Source of the DNA: Sinorhizobium arboris LMG 14919
GTDB taxonomy: Bacteria; Pseudomonadota; Alphaproteobacteria; Rhizobiales; Rhizobiaceae
NCBI RefSeq assembly: GCF_000427465.1
Contig: NZ_ATYB01000014.1
Span: 2,658,058 to 2,722,057, forward strand
DNA length: 64,000 bases
Reading direction: 5' to 3'
In this document: one piece after another, positions 55,063 to 64,000 of the stretch
Position numbering within the stretch: the first letter of the stretch is position 1
Layout: each line of letters opens with the position of its first letter
The notes under the pieces: model-generated
Database searches by the model: none
Told to the model about the DNA's origin: nothing
Seen by the model: the letters and a program-made list of their open reading frames with translations, nothing else
Made by a program: the position numbers and the translations under genes

Positions 55063-55355
55063 TGGGCGAAGCGGCCGCGACCACGGACGTTCCTGGCGCG
55101 GAAGGTCTGAAGGACCTGGTCGTCAGCAAGCCGCTTGCCAACGAGGATATCGTGAAGACGCAGCCGATCAGCCTTATCGACCCGGAACTGGACGGAGCGA
55201 CCGCCCTTCTCGGCGGCGATACGCCCCTCAAAAGCACGGGCAAGAGCCCGCGCGACCGGCTCATCGAAAAGGGCGAGGTTGTGGCCGCGCCGCCCGGACG
55301 CATCGACGATTTCCGGCTGACGAAGCAGGGCCAACCCGGCAGCACCACACGCTGA
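55063..55355 (+). repeat. Right copy of the DUF459 3'-end repeat flanking the island
   Basis: This is a coding fragment for the last 96 residues of the DUF459 protein with its own TGA stop, about 95% identical to 42210-42502. It is not preceded by the rest of the gene: similarity stops abruptly at 55063, and upstream is unrelated sequence that happens to stay open in frame to 54963. It sits 98 bases from the end of gltD and faces it. Confidence 0.92.
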
Positions 55356-55453
55356 TGCGGAAATGAGGCTCGCCGGGAAACCGCCTCGCCCCACACATCC
55401 GGCCGCCCTTGCGACGGGATTCCTCCCGGAGGCGAGGGCTGTGCCGCAGCGAA

Positions 55454-56911
55454 CTACCGCGGCAGCACCGTCGAGCCCATCAGCGCCTCGTCGATCGCGC
55501 GCGCCGCCTGCCGGCCTTCGCGGATCGCCCATACGACCAGCGACTGGCCGCGGCGAATGTCGCCGGCCGCCCAGAGCTTGTCGACCGAAGTCCTGTAGTC
55601 GCGCTCGTTGGCGACGACATTGGTCGAGCCGCGGCGATCCGTATTGAGCGTCAGCTTGTCGCCGAGGTCCTTGAGAACGCTGTCGGTGAAGGGGCCGCGG
55701 AAACCGATGGCGATGAAGGCCAGATCGGCCTTGATGATGAACTCGGTGCCGGCAATCGGCTTGCGGCGATCGTCGACCTGACAGCATTTGACGCCGATGA
55801 GATTGCCGTCCTCGTCGCCGATGAATTCGAGCGTCGCGACCTGGAATTCGCGTACCGCGCCCTCGGCCTGGCTGGAGGAGGTACGCATCTTCGTCGCCCA
55901 GAAAGGCCAGACGGCAAGCTTGTCTTCCTTCTCGGGCGGCTGCGGGCGAATGTCGAGCTGCGTCACCTTGACGGCGCCCTGGCGGAAGGCGGTTCCGACG
56001 CAGTCGGATGCCGTGTCGCCGCCGCCGACGACCACGACGTGCCTGCCGCCGGCCAGGATCGGCTCGGACGGCCAACCCACGCTGTCGATGTTTTCGCGGC
56101 CGACGCGGCGGTTCTGCTGTACCAGATATGGCATGGCGTCGTGCACGCCGACGAGCTCCACGCCCGGAATGCCGGCGTCGCGCGGCGTCTCGGAGCCGCC
56201 GCAATAGAGCACGGCGTCGTTCTCATCGGCAAGCTTTTGCACGGCGACATCGACACCGACATTGACGCCGCAATGGAAGGTCACGCCCTCGCCCCGCATC
56301 TGCTCGACGCGGCGGTCGATGAAGTTCTTCTCCATCTTGAAATCCGGGATACCGTAACGCAGCAGACCGCCGGGCTTGGACTCGCGTTCGTAGACATGCA
56401 CCTCGTGGCCGGCGCGCGCCAACTGCTGGGCAGCTGCCATGCCGGCCGGCCCGGACCCGATCACCGCAACCTTCTTGCCGGTCTTGGTCACGGCCGGCTG
56501 CGGCACGATATAGCCCATCTCATAGGCCTTGTCGGCAATCGCCTGCTCGACCGTCTTGATGGCGACCGGGACGTCTTCGAGGTTCAGCGTGCAGGCTTCC
56601 TCGCAGGGCGCCGGGCAGACGCGGCCGGTGAATTCCGGGAAGTTGTTGGTCGAATGCAGATTGCGGATCGCCTCGTCCCAATTGCCGTTATAGACGAGAT
56701 CGTTCCAGTCCGGAATCTGGTTGTGCACCGGGCATCCGGTCGGCCCGTGGCAATAGGGAATGCCGCAGTCCATGCAGCGAGCGGACTGCTTCTGCACTTC
56801 CTGATCGGACATCGGAATGGTGAATTCGCGGAAATGGCGGATGCGGTCGGATGCCGGCTGGTACTTCGCCACCTGCCGGTCGATCTCCAAAAACCCAGTA
56901 ACCTTGCCCAT
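55454..56911 (-). CDS. gltD: Glutamate synthase small subunit
   Basis: 485 residues. The Cys-rich N-terminus binds iron-sulfur clusters: [20 protein letters not shown] near 40-59 and [15 protein letters not shown] near 94-108. The first Rossmann loop is [20 protein letters not shown] (about 148-167) for FAD, and the second is [18 protein letters not shown] (about 287-304) for NADPH. It passes electrons from NADPH to the large subunit in the GS-GOGAT ammonium assimilation pathway. It lies 100 bases downstream of gltB on the same strand. Its 3' end faces the island's right boundary. Confidence 0.97.
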   Translation of the reverse strand: MGKVTGFLEIDRQVAKYQPASDRIRHFREFTIPMSDQEVQKQSARCMDCGIPYCHGPTGCPVHNQIPDWNDLVYNGNWDEAIRNLHSTNNFPEFTGRVCPAPCEEACTLNLEDVPVAIKTVEQAIADKAYEMGYIVPQPAVTKTGKKVAVIGSGPAGMAAAQQLARAGHEVHVYERESKPGGLLRYGIPDFKMEKNFIDRRVEQMRGEGVTFHCGVNVGVDVAVQKLADENDAVLYCGGSETPRDAGIPGVELVGVHDAMPYLVQQNRRVGRENIDSVGWPSEPILAGGRHVVVVGGGDTASDCVGTAFRQGAVKVTQLDIRPQPPEKEDKLAVWPFWATKMRTSSSQAEGAVREFQVATLEFIGDEDGNLIGVKCCQVDDRRKPIAGTEFIIKADLAFIAIGFRGPFTDSVLKDLGDKLTLNTDRRGSTNVVANERDYRTSVDKLWAAGDIRRGQSLVVWAIREGRQAARAIDEALMGSTVLPR

Positions 56912-57011
56912 CTTATGATCCTGATATCTTCAATCTCAACAGGCGCGCCTCAAGCGCGCGTGATGGCTCCCGAATCCGGTACCGGGCGGGAGCCGTTTTC
57001 ACGAGGGCCGG

Positions 57012-61736
<4,725 letters not shown>

Positions 61737-62311
61737 CTTTTCCCTCCTGTTGAACCCGGGAACTCCGGGCGTAACGCGGCCCGCACGCAATTGCCGCATG
61801 GCGCTCTTCGCACTGCGGCAAGCCGGGGTATTATCGTCGCATGATCCTGATCAGGTCGCAAATGAAGCGCGGCTGCGTCAGGCACTGATGTCCGCGACCA
61901 TCCTGTTCGCAGGGAATAACAACCGGATGAAATCCGGCGAAACCCCTCGCGCTCCACGCCGGCTGTCGCATTTCACTACGCTTCCGGCGATTGTTCCGGC
62001 CCCTAGACCGAAATAGGACAGCAAACCTGTCCTATTTCATGCGCTCTATGCCAGAAAGCGCCCCCCTTCGCAAGGGCCTTCACCGCAAATAATGGCAGAG
62101 ATTTTGCCGAACATTGCCGGAAATTTCGCGGTTTTGAAATTTAATTACCCGCATTCGGCGCTTTCTTCGCTTTGGTTTCAAACTGGTCTCCGGTTGGCTC
62201 TACGGCGCCCGCATCGTTGGGGCACCGCTTGCCTGCCGGCGCGACTCCGCTATGGTCGCGCCGACGCGCCTGTCCCGGCGCTTGGCTCGACACGAACAGG
62301 GTAGCTTCACG
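61737..62311. other. Divergent spacer between gltB and the threonine aldolase gene
   Basis: 575 bases without a supportable gene; the short open frames inside lack start signals and recognisable sequence. It holds the promoters of gltBD and, on the other strand, of the aldolase gene, though no clear -35/-10 pair was found. It contains a CCTGATCAGG palindrome near 61845 and the long perfect palindrome at 62011-62037. Confidence 0.6.
62011..62037. promoter_or_regulatory. Perfect 11-bp-arm palindrome in the gltB upstream region
   Basis: AAATAGGACAG (62011-62021) and CTGTCCTATTT (62027-62037) are perfect inverted arms around CAAAC. It lies midway, 274 bases from each divergent start. The T-rich right end could allow a terminator role, but no gene ends nearby on either strand, so an operator for a dimeric regulator is more likely. 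I do not recognise the regulator. Confidence 0.55.
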
Positions 62312-63358
62312 ATGATCTTCTCCTCCGATAATTGGGCCGGCGCCCATCAGGCGATCGCCGAAAGTCTGGTCACGCATGCCAAAGGCTATGCTTCCGCCTA
62401 CGGCACGAGCGAGCTCGACCGGAAGGTGGAAGAGAGATTTTCGGAGGTGTTCGAAAGGGACGTCGCCGTATTCTTCGTCGGCACCGGAACCGCCGCGAAT
62501 TCTCTTGCGCTTTCCATCGCCAATCGGGCGGGCGGTATCGCTTTCTGCCATCGCGAAGCGCATGTGAACGTCGACGAGTGCGGTGCCCCGCAGTTCTTTT
62601 CGCACGGCGCGAGATTGTCCGCCGTCGGTGGCGCGCGCGGCAAGATGGATCCGGCGAAGCTCGAGGCGGAAATTCGCCGTTTCCCAAAGGAGAACGTCCA
62701 TGGCGGTCAGCCGATGGCGGTGACGCTGACGCAGGCGACCGAGAGCGGCACTGTCTATTCGCTCGGCGAGATCGAAGCGATCGCCTCGATCGCCCGATCC
62801 CAGACACTGCCGCTGCACATGGATGGCGCCCGCTTCGCCAATGCCCTGGTAAGTCTCGGGACGACACCGGCGGAGATGACCTGGAAGCGCGGCATCGATC
62901 TCCTCTCCTTCGGCGGAACCAAAAACGGCTGCTGGTGCGCCGAGGCGCTGGTGCTCTTCGATCCCTCCAGGGCGCAGGAGATGCATTTCCTGCGTAAGCG
63001 TTCGGCCCAGCTCTTCTCCAAATCGCGCTTCGTCGCCGCCCAGTTCGACGCCTATCTCGCCGGAGACCTCTGGCTCGACCTCGCCCGCCACGCCAACGCC
63101 ATGGCGCGCCGTCTCGCTGACGGGATCACCGCTTCGGCCGAGAGTCGGCTGGCCTGGGCGCCCGACGCCAACGAGGTTTTCGTCGTGCTGAAACGGGAGG
63201 CCGCCAGCCGGCTGCGGCAGCAGGGCGCGCTCTTCTACGATTGGGAAGTTCCGCACGATCTCGAAGGCAGCCTCGCAGAAGACGAAGGGCTCTTTCGTCT
63301 GGTCACCAGCTTCGCCACACGCGCCGAGGACGTCGATCGCTTCGTCGCCGCGTGCTGA
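62312..63358 (+). CDS. ltaE: Low-specificity L-threonine aldolase family protein
   Basis: 348 residues from the ATG at 62312 (MIFSSDNWAGAHQAIAESLV); the longer frame to 62252 has no homology. PLP-dependent fold-type I features include VFFVGTGTAANSLAL (about 52-66), HREAHVNVDECGAPQFF, LPLHMDGARFANALVSLG (about 168-185, with the PLP-binding Asp) and the Schiff-base Lys in LLSFGGTKNGCWCAEAL (about 196-212). The family cleaves threonine and allo-threonine to glycine and acetaldehyde. It is transcribed away from gltB. Confidence 0.92.
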   Translation: MIFSSDNWAGAHQAIAESLVTHAKGYASAYGTSELDRKVEERFSEVFERDVAVFFVGTGTAANSLALSIANRAGGIAFCHREAHVNVDECGAPQFFSHGARLSAVGGARGKMDPAKLEAEIRRFPKENVHGGQPMAVTLTQATESGTVYSLGEIEAIASIARSQTLPLHMDGARFANALVSLGTTPAEMTWKRGIDLLSFGGTKNGCWCAEALVLFDPSRAQEMHFLRKRSAQLFSKSRFVAAQFDAYLAGDLWLDLARHANAMARRLADGITASAESRLAWAPDANEVFVVLKREAASRLRQQGALFYDWEVPHDLEGSLAEDEGLFRLVTSFATRAEDVDRFVAAC

Positions 63359-63512
63359 AACGGGCGGGCACGGCCTCCAGGAAAAGTGTGTTTTGCGTGC
63401 GGAAGTGCGTGGCTTCGAAGCGTTGGCGCGTCGCATGAAATCGCTTGAATGCGACGCGCGCCGCGGCCGATAACGCTTGCATCCGGCTTCCGGATGGGCT
63501 TACACGGCAATC

Positions 63513-64000
63513 ATGCGCCGTTTCCTCCCCGACACCTTTACCATCCTCCTGCTGCTGGCAGTCGCTCTCGCAGCAGTCATGCCCATCGAGGGTGCCGCCG
63601 CAGCCTGGTTCGCCCTCGCGACGAAGCTGGGGGTCGGCCTGATCTTCTTCCTTCACGGCGCAAGGCTTTCGCGCGAGGTCGTCGTTGCCGGTTTCCTGCA
63701 TTGGCGGCTGCACCTGGCGATCCTGTTTTCGACCTTCGCCCTTTTCCCGCTCCTCGGACTGCTCGTCGGCTTCGTCCCGCCCTGGATCCTGCCGCCGTCG
63801 CTCTATACCGGCATCCTCTTTCTCTGCGTTCTGCCCTCGACGATACAATCGTCGATCGCATTCACGTCGATGGCCGGCGGCAATGTACCGGCAGCCGTCT
63901 GCGCGGCATCGGCATCCAACATCATCGGCGTGTTCCTGACACCGCTTCTCGTCGGCGTCATCTTCTCGGCCGGCGGACACGGAGGCGTATCGCTCGACGC
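63513..64000 (+). CDS. Bile acid:sodium symporter family (YfeH-like) transporter, 5' part
   Basis: 162 complete codons are in the window; the gene runs off the right end. The protein begins MRRFLPDTFTILLLLAVALA, and five or more hydrophobic segments follow. LGVGLIFFLHGARLSREVVV and FLCVLPSTIQSSIAFTSMAG are typical of the SBF/YfeH family of ten-TM transporters related to bile-acid and arsenite carriers. Substrate cannot be told. The 154-base spacer upstream contains GTGTGTTTTGCGTGCGG and GCGTCGCATGAAATCGCTTGAATGCGACGC-like dyad sequence of the rhizobial intergenic type, but no clear promoter. Confidence 0.85.
   Translation, partial: MRRFLPDTFTILLLLAVALAAVMPIEGAAAAWFALATKLGVGLIFFLHGARLSREVVVAGFLHWRLHLAILFSTFALFPLLGLLVGFVPPWILPPSLYTGILFLCVLPSTIQSSIAFTSMAGGNVPAAVCAASASNIIGVFLTPLLVGVIFSAGGHGGVSLD

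Noticed and set aside
42210..55355. Simple target-site duplication by a transposon
   Set aside because: The repeat is 293 bases long and its copies differ mainly at synonymous sites, which a recent duplication would not show.
54963..55355. A new 130-residue gene at the right edge of the island
   Set aside because: The first 33 codons are unrelated sequence in frame by chance, and the rest is the DUF459 C-terminus; no ribosome-binding site precedes the ATG.

Overview
The window reads as chromosome of a Sinorhizobium/Ensifer-type alphaproteobacterium. Coding regions are GC-rich. Several gene families are typical of Rhizobiales: an Omp10-like lipoprotein, a GapR/DUF2312 protein, homospermidine synthase, MucR-family sequence, DUF1036, DUF1244 and DUF459. 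Several intergenic spacers carry short palindromic repeats of the kind dispersed through rhizobial genomes. No tRNA, rRNA, CRISPR array, integrase or intact insertion sequence was found.

Region 1 (1-20.5 kb) is housekeeping: purE (3' end)-purK, rpmJ, a TPR protein, pyruvate kinase with a DUF1036 protein, an N-formylglutamate amidohydrolase-like enzyme with DUF1244, gapR, a large secreted DUF882 protein, an orphan sigma-54-type response regulator, an M3 oligopeptidase, pabB-pabC, a diguanylate cyclase, homospermidine synthase, an omp10-like lipoprotein, a 5'-nucleotidase/UDP-sugar hydrolase with a LysM tail, and ferrochelatase. Clear intrinsic terminators follow gapR, hss, the lipoprotein gene and the nucleotidase gene.

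Region 2 (20.5-35.5 kb) is one catabolic cluster for an unidentified polyol or glycerol-phosphate-like substrate. A minus-strand operon of ten genes encodes a glycerol-1-phosphate dehydrogenase-like enzyme, a HAD phosphatase, a GlpD-like flavoprotein, a complete ABC importer (two permeases, a Tat-type binding protein, an ATPase), an SDR, an aldolase-SDR fusion and a GpsA-like dehydrogenase. It diverges from a SorC-type regulator and an FGGY kinase across a spacer with repeated TGACA half sites.

Region 3 (35.6-42.5 kb) is cell-envelope: an SPFH protein with NfeD, a beta-barrel protein, galU, an MltB-like transglycosylase, and a DUF459 (SGNH) protein.

Region 4 (about 42.5-55.06 kb) is an accessory island and the most notable part of the window. 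It holds a hybrid NRPS-PKS: an adenylation-methyltransferase-carrier protein whose binding-pocket residues match the glycine code exactly, and a KS-AT-KR-ACP-TE polyketide synthase whose thioesterase has Cys in place of the usual Ser. An orphan glycine-betaine-type binding protein sits between them in the same operon. A phosphopantetheinyl transferase and an EamA-type transporter lie beside them. The inferred product is an N-methylated 4-amino-3-hydroxybutyrate, or a lactone/lactam of it; exhaustive methylation would give carnitine. The last 293 bp of the DUF459 gene occur on both sides of the island as two diverged, mostly synonymous alleles, and regulator remnants lie near both edges.

Region 5 (55.4-64 kb) returns to the core: gltD-gltB (glutamate synthase), a 575-base divergent spacer with a perfect 11-bp-arm palindrome, a threonine-aldolase-like enzyme, and the start of a bile-acid:sodium-symporter-family transporter cut by the window edge.
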